Assembly (NCBI RefSeq): GCF_024169515.1
Contig: NZ_JAMKCQ010000001.1
Coordinates: 2,666,001 to 2,730,000, forward strand
Direction of reading: 5' to 3'
DNA length: 64,000 bases
Origin: Erwinia aphidicola
Lineage (GTDB): Bacteria; Pseudomonadota; Gammaproteobacteria; Enterobacterales; Enterobacteriaceae
Shown: piece by piece, positions 16,960 to 26,731 of the stretch
How the letters are laid out: each line of letters opens with the position of its first letter
Position numbering within the stretch: position 1 is the stretch's first letter
Notes under the pieces: model-generated
The model's input: the letters and a program-made list of their open reading frames with translations, nothing else
What the model was told of the DNA's origin: nothing
Databases searched by the model: none
Translations under genes and position numbers: made by a program

Positions 16960-17340
16960 TTACGCCACCTGAACCGGCACCGCTTTCGCCACGCGCTTCA
17001 TCTGGTTTTTACCTTCGAAATAGGCCACCTTCGGCTGCCACTCGCGGGCCTCTGCGTCCGACATCTGCACGTACGAACAGATAATCAGCAGGTCCCCTTC
17101 GCAGGCACAGCGCGCTGCCGCACCGTTGACCGAGATGATTTTCGAACCGCGTTCGGCGGCGATAGCGTAGGTTGAGAAACGCTGGCCGTTGTTGATGTTA
17201 TAGATATCGATCGCTTCGTATTGCAGAATGCCGGAAGCATCGAGGAAATCCTGATCGATGGCGCAGGAACCTTCGTAATTCAGGTCAGCCTGGGTCACGG
17301 TGACCCGGTGGAGTTTGCCCTGCAACATAGTACGATTCAT
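16960..17340 (-). CDS. panD: Aspartate 1-decarboxylase proenzyme
   Basis: Makes beta-alanine for pantothenate. The 126 residues include the self-cleavage site Gly24-Ser25 (NYEGSCAID), which yields the pyruvoyl cofactor. Length and C-terminal VQVA match the E. coli enzyme. It is last in panB-panC-panD order, 64 nt after panC, without the yadD-type insertion found between them in E. coli K-12. Cleavage in enterobacteria needs PanZ, which is not in this window. Confidence 0.98.
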   Translation of the reverse strand: MNRTMLQGKLHRVTVTQADLNYEGSCAIDQDFLDASGILQYEAIDIYNINNGQRFSTYAIAAERGSKIISVNGAAARCACEGDLLIICSYVQMSDAEAREWQPKVAYFEGKNQMKRVAKAVPVQVA

Positions 17341-17404
17341 AACTCATCACTCTACAGTCAATGCAAAAAACGGACGCCAGTATTACCCGGCGCCGCACGT
17401 CTGT

Positions 17405-18259
17405 CTACTGGGTCAGATCAACCTGTTGGTTATCAATCAGGCGAGCCTTGCCGAGCCAGGCCGCCATCAGGATCACCGCACGCTGGCTGTCGACATTGAG
17501 CGGCAGCAGCGTATCGGCATCCACAATCGCCAGCCCATCGGCCTGTAAGCCCTGCGCTGCCAGCTCACTTTCCGCCGCCGCAATCATCTCTTCCACGTGG
17601 CGCTCGCCGCTTGCCAGTTTTGCAGCGATGCTGTGCATCACCTGGCTCAGCACCGGGGCGATTTTACGCTCATCGCTGCTCAGATAGCCGTTACGTGAGC
17701 TGAGTGCCAGGCCATCTTTGGCACGCACGGTGGGCACGCCGACGATATCAATATCGTAGCCCATATCCGCCACCATTTTGCGGATCAGCGCCAGCTGCTG
17801 GTAATCCTTTTCGCCAAAGCAGGCGAGGTCGGGCTGCACCAGGTTAAACAGCTTGCTGACGATGGTGGAAACGCCGCGGAAGTGCCCCGGGCGGCTGGCG
17901 CCTTCCAGCAGGGTGGAAAGGCCGGGGACGTCAACAAACGTCTGCTCGCTCAGCCCTTTGGGATAGACATCGCCCGGTGCCGGGGAGAACACCAGATCAA
18001 CGCCACGGCGGTTCAGCTTTTCACAATCCTGCTGCAGCGTGCGCGGATAGCGCGCCAGATCGTCCGCGCGCTCAAACTGCATCGGGTTAACGAAGATCGA
18101 CACCACCACGATATCGGCACGCGCGCGCGCTTCATCCACCAGGGTCATATGCCCGTCATGCAGGTTGCCCATGGTTGGCACCAGCGCAATGCGCTTGCCG
18201 TCCTGGCGCCAGCGGCGAATTTCGCGGCGCAGCATCGGCAGGGTTTCAATAATCAGCAC
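17405..18259 (-). CDS. panC: Pantothenate synthetase
   Basis: Joins pantoate and beta-alanine using ATP. The 284 residues have the HIGH-like ATP motif in MGNLHDGHM at 30-38, then FVNPMQF and FGEKDYQQL, hallmarks of the family. It starts 15 nt after panB, so the genes are co-transcribed. Confidence 0.98.
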   Translation of the reverse strand: MLIIETLPMLRREIRRWRQDGKRIALVPTMGNLHDGHMTLVDEARARADIVVVSIFVNPMQFERADDLARYPRTLQQDCEKLNRRGVDLVFSPAPGDVYPKGLSEQTFVDVPGLSTLLEGASRPGHFRGVSTIVSKLFNLVQPDLACFGEKDYQQLALIRKMVADMGYDIDIVGVPTVRAKDGLALSSRNGYLSSDERKIAPVLSQVMHSIAAKLASGERHVEEMIAAAESELAAQGLQADGLAIVDADTLLPLNVDSQRAVILMAAWLGKARLIDNQQVDLTQ

Positions 18260-18274
18260 GGTGTTTCTCCTGGT

Positions 18275-19069
18275 TTACTGGAAACTGTGTTCAGCGGCCG
18301 GATAGCTTCCGGCTTCAACTTCTGCCACATACTGACGCACTGCGGCGCGGATCTCTCCGGCCTCAGCGAGGAAGTTTTTGGCAAATTTAGGAATGTGACC
18401 GCCGGTAATGCCAAAGGCGTCGTGCATCACCAGTATCTGACCGTCGGTGACGCTGCCCGCGCCAATGCCAATCACCGGGATGGCCAGCGCCTCGGTCACG
18501 CGTTTTGCCAGCGAAACCGGCACGCACTCCAGCACCAGCAGCTGTATGCCTGCTGCTTCCAGCGCCAGTGCATCTTCCAGCAGGCGCTCGGCATCGGCGC
18601 TTTCACGACCCTGCACTTTGTACCCGCCAAAAACATTCACCGACTGCGGCGTCAGCCCGAGGTGGCCACACACCGGCACCGCGCGTTCGGTTAACTGTTG
18701 CACCGTTTCCGCCAGCCACTTGCCGCCCTCCAGCTTCACCATGTTGGCCCCGGCGCGCATCAGCGTCGCGGCGCTGTCAAAGGTCTGCTGTGGCGTGGCG
18801 TAGCTCATAAACGGCAGGTCAGCGAGCAGCAGCGCAGCGGGGGCGCCACGGCGCACGGTTTGCGTGTGGTATGCGATATCGGCAACCGTGACCGGCAGCG
18901 TGGAGTCGTGGCCCTGAACCACCATGCCAAGAGAATCACCCACCAGCATGACCTGAATACCCTCATCGGCAAACAGGCGGGCAAAGCTGTAATCATAGGC
19001 GGTGATGGTGGCGAATTTGTGCCCCTGCTGCTTCCACTGGCGTAAGGTCGAGACGGTAGTCGGTTTCAT
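18275..19069 (-). CDS. panB: 3-methyl-2-oxobutanoate hydroxymethyltransferase
   Basis: First committed step of pantothenate synthesis: makes ketopantoate with 5,10-methylene-THF. The 264 residues show the metal- and substrate-binding motifs VGDSLGM (40-46) and [11 protein letters not shown], and the C terminus EHSFQ is like E. coli. ATG 19069 is preceded by GGGGAT and aligns with E. coli MKPTT; the 6-residue extension is not conserved. First gene of panBCD. Confidence 0.98.
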   Translation of the reverse strand: MKPTTVSTLRQWKQQGHKFATITAYDYSFARLFADEGIQVMLVGDSLGMVVQGHDSTLPVTVADIAYHTQTVRRGAPAALLLADLPFMSYATPQQTFDSAATLMRAGANMVKLEGGKWLAETVQQLTERAVPVCGHLGLTPQSVNVFGGYKVQGRESADAERLLEDALALEAAGIQLLVLECVPVSLAKRVTEALAIPVIGIGAGSVTDGQILVMHDAFGITGGHIPKFAKNFLAEAGEIRAAVRQYVAEVEAGSYPAAEHSFQ

Positions 19070-19143
19070 CAGATCCCCGTTAGGCATTTTCTGTTGGGCG
19101 TATCTTAATGGAAGGGGAGAGGGATGTCAGCATTGTCACGGAG

Positions 19144-19179
19144 CAGGTCACGAGACAGGTCGCGGGTGAGGTCGCGGGC
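19144..19179. repeat. Short 12-bp imperfect tandem repeat
   Basis: Three 12-nt units (CAGGTCACGAGA, CAGGTCGCGGGT, GAGGTCGCGGGC) run directly into the hairpin repeat that follows. Confidence 0.6.
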
Positions 19180-19223
19180 GAGGCATGCTTCGCCCCTACG
19201 TAGGGGCCGGGCATGCCCGGCCC
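19176..19223. repeat. Two abutting REP-like hairpins
   Basis: GGGCGAGGCATGCTTCGCCC and GGGCCGGGCATGCCCGGCCC are joined through CCCCTACGTAGGGG, that is, two units touching at their CTAC/GTAG borders in opposite orientation. They lie between folK and panB. Confidence 0.75.
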
Positions 19224-19235
19224 GCGGTTTGCCGA

Positions 19236-19715
19236 TTACCAGTGCCGGATGCTGCTGCTGTCGAGCGTCGCCAGCAAATCCGCGATGCGGGTGCCGTTAG
19301 GCAAGGTCAGGTCGGGGGCGATCTCCAGCAGTGGCAGCAGCATAAAGGCGCGATTGTGCATATCGTAGTGGGGGACCGTCAGGCGTGGCGTGCTCAGCGT
19401 CTGCTCACCAAACAGCATGATGTCGAGGTCAAGCGTGCGCGGCCCCCAGCGATGCGCTTTGCGCACGCGCCCCTGCTCCAGCTCAATGCGCTGGGTATGG
19501 TCGAGCAGGGTTTCGGCCGCAAGTGCCGTATCCAGCGCCACGGCAGCATTGAGAAAATCAGGCTGGTCCGGCGGGCCGTAAGGTGGGGTGCGGTAAAGAG
19601 AAGAGGTGGCAACCAGCGTGGTATCAGGCAGGGCCGCCAGCGCATTCAGGGCAGATTGCACCTGATGCAGCGGGTCGGCCAGATTACTGCCCAGCGCCAG
19701 ATAAACGCGGATCAT
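19236..19715 (-). CDS. folK: HPPK, folate pyrophosphokinase
   Basis: Pyrophosphorylates 6-hydroxymethyl-dihydropterin with ATP in folate synthesis. The 159 residues carry the HPPK signature [15 protein letters not shown] at about 89-103 and [15 protein letters not shown] near 40-55. The start overlaps the pcnB stop by 4 nt (ATGA), the usual pcnB-folK coupling. Confidence 0.97.
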   Translation of the reverse strand: MIRVYLALGSNLADPLHQVQSALNALAALPDTTLVATSSLYRTPPYGPPDQPDFLNAAVALDTALAAETLLDHTQRIELEQGRVRKAHRWGPRTLDLDIMLFGEQTLSTPRLTVPHYDMHNRAFMLLPLLEIAPDLTLPNGTRIADLLATLDSSSIRHW

Positions 19716-21133
19716 GCGTCGTTGTTATGGTCGCGGCGCTGGCCGCCGGGAACGCGCTTGCGCGGGCGGCGGGTGCGGCGGCGTGGCACCGGATCATCGC
19801 CCAGGGTGTTGAGCATGGTTTTCTGCTGCGGTGGCGCAGAAACCTGGAACTCGCCCCACCAGGTGGTCAGACGCTGCAGTTCGTGGTTGTTTTCCACTTC
19901 GGCACGCAGTGCCAGCAGGTCGTAAGCGGCGCGGAATTTCGGATGCTCCATCAGCTTCCACGCACGCTTACCGTGGCGGCGCGACAGGCGCAGCTGCAGC
20001 TGCCAGATATCCCGCACCAGCGTGGTAATGCGTTTTGGAATAGCCAGCGAGCGGCACGCCTCATCCAGCACGTCATTCATCGACAGCGCGAAGGCATCGT
20101 AATAGACCAGCCCGCTCTCCTGGGCAATTTTCTGCGCGGCTTCCAGCTGTGGATACCAGAACATCGCCGCAAACAGGAACGCCGGGTTAACACGCATCTG
20201 GTTGTGGATGCGGTTATCGGTATTTTTCAGCACCTGCAGGATCATCTTCTCCATATTACTGTCACCCTGTTCGGTGAAGTAGCGGGTGATGATCGGGAAC
20301 AGCGGCTGGAACAGCTGATATTCACGCAGTTTCAGATAAGTTTGATGACCGTAACCCGCCTGCAGCAGCTTCAGCGTCTCTTCGAACAGGCGTGCCGGTG
20401 GGATATCGTTCAGTAGCGTAGCGAGACGCGGGATGGGCTCACCGGTTTCGGGCGCGATGCTCATGTCCAGCTTGGCGGCGAAGCGCACCACGCGCAGCAT
20501 ACGCACCGGGTCTTCACGGTAGCGGGTTTCCGGGTCACCGATCATCCGGATGATGCCCTGCTGCAGGTCGCTCAGGCCACCCACGTAATCACGCACGGTG
20601 AAGTCGGCCACGCTGTAATAGAGGCTGTTAATCGTCAGATCGCGGCGCTGGGCGTCATCTTCAATCGAACCGAAAATATTATCGCGCAGCAGCATACCAT
20701 TCTGGCCGCGCTGCGAGCTGTTGCGGTCATCAGCAACCGGCTGCTCCGCTTCATGGTGACCACGGAAGGTGGCGACCTCGATAATTTCCGGGCCAAACAT
20801 CACGTGCGCGAGGCGGAAGCGACGACCGACCAGACGGCAGTTGCGGAACAGTTTACGCATCTGATCCGGCGTGGCGTTGGTGGTCACATCGAAGTCTTTC
20901 GGTTTTTTACCCAGCAGCAAATCGCGCACGCCGCCGCCTACCAGGTAGGCTTCGAATCCGGCTTTGTTCAGGCGATACAGTACCTTGAGGGCATTTTCAC
21001 TGATGTCCTTGCGCGAGATGTTATGACTATCGCGCGGAATGACGGTCATCTGACGCACTTCCTCGACCTCGGCTGGCGCCACGTCATCGCGACTGAGGAC
21101 TTTCCGGCAAAAATTAGCAACTCGGGTAAAAAT
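19712..21133 (-). CDS. pcnB: Poly(A) polymerase I, AUU start
   Basis: Adds 3' poly(A) tails that speed RNA decay and controls plasmid copy number. The 473 residues contain the nucleotidyltransferase motif [18 protein letters not shown], the RNA/head domain [10 protein letters not shown], and an Arg-rich C-terminal tail ([10 protein letters not shown]). No ATG or GTG fits. The family start ([13 protein letters not shown]) is encoded from an ATT at 21131-21133, with GAGGTG 6 nt upstream, exactly as described for E. coli pcnB. A TTG at 21154 is in frame but gives a non-conserved extension. Confidence 0.95.
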   Translation of the reverse strand: MFTRVANFCRKVLSRDDVAPAEVEEVRQMTVIPRDSHNISRKDISENALKVLYRLNKAGFEAYLVGGGVRDLLLGKKPKDFDVTTNATPDQMRKLFRNCRLVGRRFRLAHVMFGPEIIEVATFRGHHEAEQPVADDRNSSQRGQNGMLLRDNIFGSIEDDAQRRDLTINSLYYSVADFTVRDYVGGLSDLQQGIIRMIGDPETRYREDPVRMLRVVRFAAKLDMSIAPETGEPIPRLATLLNDIPPARLFEETLKLLQAGYGHQTYLKLREYQLFQPLFPIITRYFTEQGDSNMEKMILQVLKNTDNRIHNQMRVNPAFLFAAMFWYPQLEAAQKIAQESGLVYYDAFALSMNDVLDEACRSLAIPKRITTLVRDIWQLQLRLSRRHGKRAWKLMEHPKFRAAYDLLALRAEVENNHELQRLTTWWGEFQVSAPPQQKTMLNTLGDDPVPRRRTRRPRKRVPGGQRRDHNNDA

Positions 21134-21230
21134 GGGACACCTCGATAGTGACAATGAAATTTGGTCGGTAAAAACAGCGGCTAATCATAGCTCAGAGTGA
21201 AGCGTTTGAGAATGCCGAAGTCGGTGTATG

Positions 21231-22100
21231 CTACTGCTGCGCGTCGTTTATTGGGATATTTTTGCACTTCCAGTCACCGATTGCGTGCTGTAACAGCGCG
21301 GCAACGCTCAGATCGCGCCAGCTTTCTGCCACCGGCTGACCGAGAAAACGCAGCGCTGCTGCCAGCGCCGGGCGCGGATCGCCTTCCGGCAGCGGCGGCG
21401 CATGATTCTGCTTGGAGAGCTTATTGCCGTCATGGTTTAACACCAGCGGCAGGTGCAGATAGCGCGGCGCAGGCCAGCCAAACTGATGGTAGAGCGTGAT
21501 TTGACGCACGGTCGGCTCAATCAGATCCGCGCCGCGCACCACTTCCGTCACGCCCTGGAAATGGTCATCCACCACCACCGCAAGGTTATAGGCAAACAGC
21601 CCATCGCGGCGATGAATAATAAAGTCTTCCTGCGCCAGCCTGGCATCGGCCTTGACGCTGCCACGCAGCTGGTCGTGAAATTCGCTCAGCGGACGATCAA
21701 CCTTAAGGCGCAGCGCGGCGTTTTCCGGCCCGAGCCCCAGCGCCCGGCAGTGGCCGTCGTACAGCCCGCCAACCTGCTGAATACGGCTGCGCGTGCAGGT
21801 GCAGTAGTAGCTGTGCCCGTCACGCTGCAGTCGATCGAGCGCGGCGCGGTAGACTTCATGGCGCTGCGACTGCCACAGGACTTCTCCATCCCACTCCAGT
21901 CCGTACTGCTCCAGCTGCTGCAGGATACGCGTTGCCGCACCGGGGACTTCACGCGGCGGGTCAATATCTTCAATGCGTACGTACCACGCGCCATGCTGTG
22001 CGCGAGCCTGGAGATAACTGCCTAAAGCAGCAATCAGAGAGCCAAAGTGAAGTTCACCGGAGGGGGAGGGGGCGAAGCGCCCGATATAGTCTGAGGTCAT
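21231..22100 (-). CDS. gluQ: Glutamyl-Q tRNA(Asp) synthetase
   Basis: Glutamylates queuosine in the tRNA-Asp anticodon. It is a truncated GluRS-like enzyme of about 289 residues, lacking the anticodon-binding domain. It has the HIGH-like region [16 protein letters not shown], a zinc-binding set CTC...YDGHC near 98-118, and a KMSKS-like KLSKQ. ATG 22100 or 22103 gives the family start (MTSDYIGRF); the frame is open to 22151 but that segment is a hairpin. It follows dksA as in E. coli, and coupling between the genes is known there. Confidence 0.95.
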   Translation of the reverse strand: MTSDYIGRFAPSPSGELHFGSLIAALGSYLQARAQHGAWYVRIEDIDPPREVPGAATRILQQLEQYGLEWDGEVLWQSQRHEVYRAALDRLQRDGHSYYCTCTRSRIQQVGGLYDGHCRALGLGPENAALRLKVDRPLSEFHDQLRGSVKADARLAQEDFIIHRRDGLFAYNLAVVVDDHFQGVTEVVRGADLIEPTVRQITLYHQFGWPAPRYLHLPLVLNHDGNKLSKQNHAPPLPEGDPRPALAAALRFLGQPVAESWRDLSVAALLQHAIGDWKCKNIPINDAQQ

Positions 22101-22114
22101 CATCTTGAAGATGG

Positions 22115-22154
22115 GCAGTGAAGCGACTGCGGGAGAGATTCCCCGCTTCACTGC
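22115..22154. terminator. Hairpin between dksA and gluQ
   Basis: GCAGTGAAGCG and CGCTTCACTGC form a perfect 11-bp stem around an 18-nt loop just after the dksA stop. No T run follows on the minus strand, so it may attenuate or stabilise rather than terminate. E. coli has a terminator between dksA and gluQ in the same place. Confidence 0.6.
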
Positions 22155-22168
22155 ACAATCATATGCCG

Positions 22169-22624
22169 TTAACCGGCCATTTGTTTTTCGCGGATTTCTG
22201 CCAGCGTTTTACAGTCGATGCAAAGATCGGCGGTAGGACGCGCTTCCAGACGACGGATACCGATTTCAACGCCACAGGAGTCACAGTAGCCGAAATCATC
22301 GTCTTCAACTTTCTTCAGCGTCTTTTCGATCTTTTTAATCAGCTTGCGCTCGCGATCGCGGTTACGCAATTCAAGACTGAACTCTTCTTCCTGAGCGGCA
22401 CGATCGACCGGGTCCGGGAAGTTAGCGGCTTCGTCCTGCATGTGTGTGACCGTACGATCGACTTCATCCCGGAGTTGATTACGCCACGCCCCAAGAATTT
22501 TCTTGAAGTGCTCCAGCTGGGCTTCATTCATATACTCTTCGCCCGGCTTCTCTTGGTATGGCTCCACCCCAGCGATGGCGAGAATACTCAGGGACGATGT
22601 TTTACGGTTTTGCCCTTCTTGCAT
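22169..22624 (-). CDS. dksA: RNA polymerase-binding transcription factor DksA
   Basis: Enters the RNA polymerase secondary channel and with ppGpp controls rRNA and ribosomal-protein promoters. The 151 residues are near identical to E. coli: coiled coil with acidic tip ([11 protein letters not shown]), then the zinc finger CDSCG...CIDC. ATG 22624 has AGGAGAAGCAAC upstream. One likely target, the rpsB promoter with its GC-rich discriminator, is in this window. Confidence 0.99.
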   Translation of the reverse strand: MQEGQNRKTSSLSILAIAGVEPYQEKPGEEYMNEAQLEHFKKILGAWRNQLRDEVDRTVTHMQDEAANFPDPVDRAAQEEEFSLELRNRDRERKLIKKIEKTLKKVEDDDFGYCDSCGVEIGIRRLEARPTADLCIDCKTLAEIREKQMAG

Positions 22625-22859
22625 GTTGCTTCTCCTGGATAACACGCACTACACCCTTCATCTTTAAGCTGCAGGGGCGTTGGTCGCTATCCCGCAACCC
22701 GAAATCTTCGGGTATCGATCCCACATGGGGAAAAAAACAGGCCGCTATAAATACCAGAAGCGGTTAAGGTAAGCAATTATTCCTGATCACGCCTTGACAA
22801 GCATGTGAGGAAAAGCGTATTTGCGCGATCGGCAGTATAAAAGCAAATTGCGCTAAATT

Positions 22860-23564
22860 TTACAACTCCACTTTCAGGGCTTTTCTGAGAACCATCCCCT
22901 CCGGTGATAACTGCGCCTTATAACATAGCACCTCTACACCATTCTGCCGGGCCTGCGACAGGAGTTCTGCGTAGCGAGCATCAATGTGTCGCGCCGGGGC
23001 AACGTCCTCAATCCCCGAGTGCAGAACGGCGAAGAACAGTACCGCCCGCTGGCCCGATTGCGCAATCTGACTAAGCTCGCGCAGGTGTTTCTGGCCACGC
23101 ACGGTCACCGCATCCGGAAAATACCCTTTACCCTGCTGTAATAGCGTCACGGATTTGACTTCAATATAGCAGTTACGGCGATCGCTTGCCTGTAACAGGA
23201 AGTCTATCCGGCTGTTTTCTGCGCCATATTTAACTTCAGGCAGCAGCGTATCGTAACCGGATAATTCCGCAATCTGGCCTGCATTAAGTGCCTCGCGCAC
23301 TAACCCATTGGCGCGTAAGGTATTGACGCAAATCCAGTCGCCCTGCTGCGTTTCGGTTAGCTCCCAGCTGTGCGGATATTTTCGCGTCAGGCTGGCCGAT
23401 GTCGAATACCACACCGTGTCGCCCGGCGTGGCGCAGCCCGTCATTGCCCCGGTATTAGCACAGTGGATTGTCAGCTCTTCACCCTGCGGGGTGACCACAT
23501 CAGCCAGAAAGCGTTTATAGCGTTTAACCAGCCGCGCGGGTTGCAGGTCCGGGCTAAATTCCAT
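22860..23564 (-). CDS. sfsA: SfsA, sugar fermentation stimulation protein homolog
   Basis: DNA-binding/nuclease-fold protein that, in excess, raises maltose gene expression in E. coli; its physiological role is unsettled. The 234 residues equal E. coli. Conserved stretches include [27 protein letters not shown], and [10 protein letters not shown] with the D/ExK-type nuclease core. AAGGA lies 8 nt before the ATG. It is 9 nt after thpR, co-transcribed. Confidence 0.96.
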   Translation of the reverse strand: MEFSPDLQPARLVKRYKRFLADVVTPQGEELTIHCANTGAMTGCATPGDTVWYSTSASLTRKYPHSWELTETQQGDWICVNTLRANGLVREALNAGQIAELSGYDTLLPEVKYGAENSRIDFLLQASDRRNCYIEVKSVTLLQQGKGYFPDAVTVRGQKHLRELSQIAQSGQRAVLFFAVLHSGIEDVAPARHIDARYAELLSQARQNGVEVLCYKAQLSPEGMVLRKALKVEL

Positions 23565-23573
23565 AGGAATTCC

Positions 23574-24101
23574 TTATCGTAATTTCCATTCCGCCACTTC
23601 TTCATAGCGGGTGCGACCGCGCGTAAAATGTGACTGAAACAGGACAAAGCGCTCGACCGGCACTGACCAGTGAAAATTGCGCGGCGGCAACGACACCGGG
23701 TGCAGAGCGTGGCGCAGTAATGTGACATGCGGATGAAAAGGCAGAGCAGGTTGCATACAGCCGCTGCGTGCCGCCTGCGATCGCAGCAGCTCTGCCAGCT
23801 GCAGCAGCCCGCGCGGCGCCTGGCGCGGCCCCAGCCACACCACGCCGGAGCGCGGCCAGTGCCCGGCATCATCCAGCGTCAGCGTAAAAGCGGGCTGCGT
23901 AATGCGGCCGGCGAGCTGCATCAGCGCCCGCTGCTTCTGCGCACTGATTTCGCCGAGGAACGCCAGCGTCAGGTGCAGGCTGTCGGCGGCTACCGGGCGG
24001 CCCGCTTCCGCCGGGAAGGTCGCGGCGCGCCACTGGATCAGGCTCTGCTTACACTCATCCGGCAGTTCGAGGCCGAAAAACAGCCGTTTTTGTGCGCTCA
24101 T
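23574..24101 (-). CDS. thpR: RNA 2',3'-cyclic phosphodiesterase (LigT family)
   Basis: Hydrolyses or ligates 2',5' and 2',3'-cyclic RNA ends. The 175 residues have both HxTx motifs: HLTL near 43 and HVTL near 125. GGAGGACGCG precedes the ATG. It is divergent from hrpB, with starts 77 nt apart, and is first in thpR-sfsA. Confidence 0.94.
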   Translation of the reverse strand: MSAQKRLFFGLELPDECKQSLIQWRAATFPAEAGRPVAADSLHLTLAFLGEISAQKQRALMQLAGRITQPAFTLTLDDAGHWPRSGVVWLGPRQAPRGLLQLAELLRSQAARSGCMQPALPFHPHVTLLRHALHPVSLPPRNFHWSVPVERFVLFQSHFTRGRTRYEEVAEWKLR

Positions 24102-24178
24102 CGCGTCCTCCGGTAAATCAAACCCGGGAATGCTACAATGCGCCGCAGATTATGACCATGGCGTTCTGGAGTAAATAC

Positions 24179-26617
24179 GTGAGTTCATTACCGGTCAGTG
24201 CCGTCCTACCCGAACTGCTGGCGGCACTGCAATCCGCCCCGCAGGTGCTGCTGGCTGCCCCGACCGGCGCCGGAAAATCCACCTGGCTGCCGCTCCAGAT
24301 CCTGCAGCAGGCGGGATTCAGCGGGCGCATCCTGCTGCTGGAACCGCGCAGGCTGGCGGCGCGCAACGTTGCACAGCGGCTGGCCGAGCTGCTGGGCCAG
24401 CCGCCGGGCGAGATCGTGGGCTACCGCATGCGTGGCGAGTCGCGCTGCGGGCCTGACACACGCTTAGAGGTGGTGACGGAAGGGATCCTGACGCGCATGC
24501 TGCAGCAGGATCCGATGCTGGAGGGCGTGTCGCTGGTGATCCTTGATGAGTTTCACGAGCGTAGTTTACAGGGCGATCTGGCGCTGGCGCTGCTGCTGGA
24601 CGTGCAGGGCGGGCTGCGTGACGATCTGAAAGTGCTGATCATGTCGGCAACGCTGGACAACTCGCGGCTGCGCGAGTGGCTGCCGGATGCACCGCTGATC
24701 GCCTCCGAGGGGCGATCCTTCCCGGTAGATCGCCGCTACCAGCCGCTCTCCCCCACGCTGCGCTTTGACGATGCGGTGGCACGGCAGGTGAGCCAGCTAT
24801 TACGCGAGGAGAGCGGCTCGCTGCTACTGTTTCTGCCCGGCGTGGCGGAGATCCAGCGTGTGCAGAGTGCGCTTAGCGACCTTGTCGCCAGCGATGTTGA
24901 CCTCTGCCCGCTGTACGGTGCGCTGTCGCTGGCGGATCAGCGCCGGGCTATCCTGCCTGCCGCGGCCGGGCGGCGCAAAGTGGTGCTGGCAACCAACATC
25001 GCCGAAACCAGCTTAACCATCGAGGGCATCCGTCTGGTGGTGGACTGCGCGCTGGAGCGCAGCGCGTTTTTCGACCTGCGCAGCGGGCTGACCAGCCTGC
25101 AAACCCGGCGCGTCAGCCAGGCCTCGATGACCCAGCGTGCCGGGCGCGCCGGGCGCCTCGAACCCGGCATCTGCCTGCATCTGATAGCAAAGGAGCAGGC
25201 GGAGCGCGCTGCCGCCCACAGCGACCCGGAAATACTCACCAGCGATCTCGCGGCGCTGTGGCTCGATCTGCTGCAGTGGGGCTGCCACGATATCAACCAG
25301 CTTAACTGGCTGGACGTGCCGCCCGCCGCGGGTATCGAGGCGGCGCGTCAGCTGCTGCAAAAGCTGGGGGCGACCGACGGTGACGGGCGTTTGAATGCGC
25401 AGGGGCGCAAAATGGCCGCGCTCGGCAGCGAACCGCGCTTTGCCGCGATGCTGATTGCCGCCGGCAGCGATGCCGATGCGGTCGCCACCGCCGCTCAGCT
25501 GGTGGCGATGCTGGAGGATCCGCAGCGCGGCAGCCCCGACCTGCGCGACAGCTTCCAGCGCCGCCTGCCGCAGTGGCAGCGCCGCGCCCGTCAGCTGCAG
25601 CAGCGGCTGAAGGTCAGTGGTGGAACGCTGGATGAAGATCGCCTTCCGGCGCTGCTGGCGGTAGCCTTCCCGGACCGCATCGCGCGGCGGCGCGGTGCCG
25701 AGGGGCGCTATCAGCTGGCGAACGGCAGCGGGGCCGCGCTCGATCGTGAAGAGGGCTTAACCCGCTACGAGTGGCTGATTGCGCCACAGCTGCTGCAGAG
25801 CCATAGCCAACCCGACGCGCGTATTTTGCAGGCGCTGCCGCTGGATATCGACCAGCTGGTGCGCCAGCTTCCTGTTCTGCTGACGCAGCAAACTGAAGTG
25901 GAGTGGGATGAAGAGAAAGGCACGCTGCGCGCCTGGCGCCGTGAGCAGGTCGGCCAGCTGGTGCTGAAGTCGCAGCCGCTGGCGAAACCGGACGAGCAGG
26001 AGCTGCACGCGGCGATGCTGCGCTGGGTGCGCAGCAAAGGTTTATCGGTGCTGAACTGGACGCCACAGGCAGAGCAGCTAAGATTGCGGCTGGTCTGTGC
26101 CGCGCAGTGGCTGCCGGAAGAGGAGTGGCCCGCCGCCGATGAGCCCGCGCTGCTGGAGCGCCTGGAGCGCTGGCTGCTGCCCGCGATGAATGGCGTGCGC
26201 GATGCGCGTGGCCTGCGCCAGCTCGACTGTGCCGCTGCGTTATTACAATTGCTCACATGGTCACAGCGACAGCAACTGGATACTGCATTGCCAACTCATT
26301 ACACTGTGCCGACCGGAAGCCGCCTGCCGATCCAGTACTCTGCTGATAAACCGCCCGCCCTGGCGGTGCGTCTGCAGGAGATGTACGGCGAAGCGCACAA
26401 TCCCAGCGTTGCCGCAGGGCGCATTCCGCTGGTTCTGGAGCTGCTATCCCCGGCGCAGCGCCCGCTGCAGATCACCCGCGATCTGGCGGCGTTCTGGAAC
26501 GGGGCTTACCGGGAAGTGCAAAAAGAGATGAAAGGGCGCTACCCCAAACATCTGTGGCCGGATGACCCGGCAAATACATTACCGACGCGGCGCGTGAAAA
26601 AGTTTTCCGCGACGTGA
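24179..26617 (+). CDS. hrpB: ATP-dependent RNA helicase HrpB
   Basis: DEAH-type helicase of unclear substrate. The 812 residues show Walker A APTGAGKST, DEFH box (LDEFHERS), SAT motif (MSATLD), TNIAETSLTI and QRAGRAGR, then the HrpB-specific C-terminal domain ending YPKHLWPDDPANT. The start is GTG 24179 with TGGAGT 8 nt upstream, aligning to E. coli MSSLPV; the frame extends to 24092 without homology. It is next to mrcB as in E. coli. Confidence 0.96.
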   Translation: MSSLPVSAVLPELLAALQSAPQVLLAAPTGAGKSTWLPLQILQQAGFSGRILLLEPRRLAARNVAQRLAELLGQPPGEIVGYRMRGESRCGPDTRLEVVTEGILTRMLQQDPMLEGVSLVILDEFHERSLQGDLALALLLDVQGGLRDDLKVLIMSATLDNSRLREWLPDAPLIASEGRSFPVDRRYQPLSPTLRFDDAVARQVSQLLREESGSLLLFLPGVAEIQRVQSALSDLVASDVDLCPLYGALSLADQRRAILPAAAGRRKVVLATNIAETSLTIEGIRLVVDCALERSAFFDLRSGLTSLQTRRVSQASMTQRAGRAGRLEPGICLHLIAKEQAERAAAHSDPEILTSDLAALWLDLLQWGCHDINQLNWLDVPPAAGIEAARQLLQKLGATDGDGRLNAQGRKMAALGSEPRFAAMLIAAGSDADAVATAAQLVAMLEDPQRGSPDLRDSFQRRLPQWQRRARQLQQRLKVSGGTLDEDRLPALLAVAFPDRIARRRGAEGRYQLANGSGAALDREEGLTRYEWLIAPQLLQSHSQPDARILQALPLDIDQLVRQLPVLLTQQTEVEWDEEKGTLRAWRREQVGQLVLKSQPLAKPDEQELHAAMLRWVRSKGLSVLNWTPQAEQLRLRLVCAAQWLPEEEWPAADEPALLERLERWLLPAMNGVRDARGLRQLDCAAALLQLLTWSQRQQLDTALPTHYTVPTGSRLPIQYSADKPPALAVRLQEMYGEAHNPSVAAGRIPLVLELLSPAQRPLQITRDLAAFWNGAYREVQKEMKGRYPKHLWPDDPANTLPTRRVKKFSAT

Positions 26618-26731
26618 TTTTTCTGTACTGAATCGTGGCCCGAATATTCGGAAGGTTCCACTTCCGTAACGGCCCCTGTGCGACGAGAGTAGTCGGCCTG
26701 GCCGACGCGTGCCCCTGGAGAAATGAAACAC

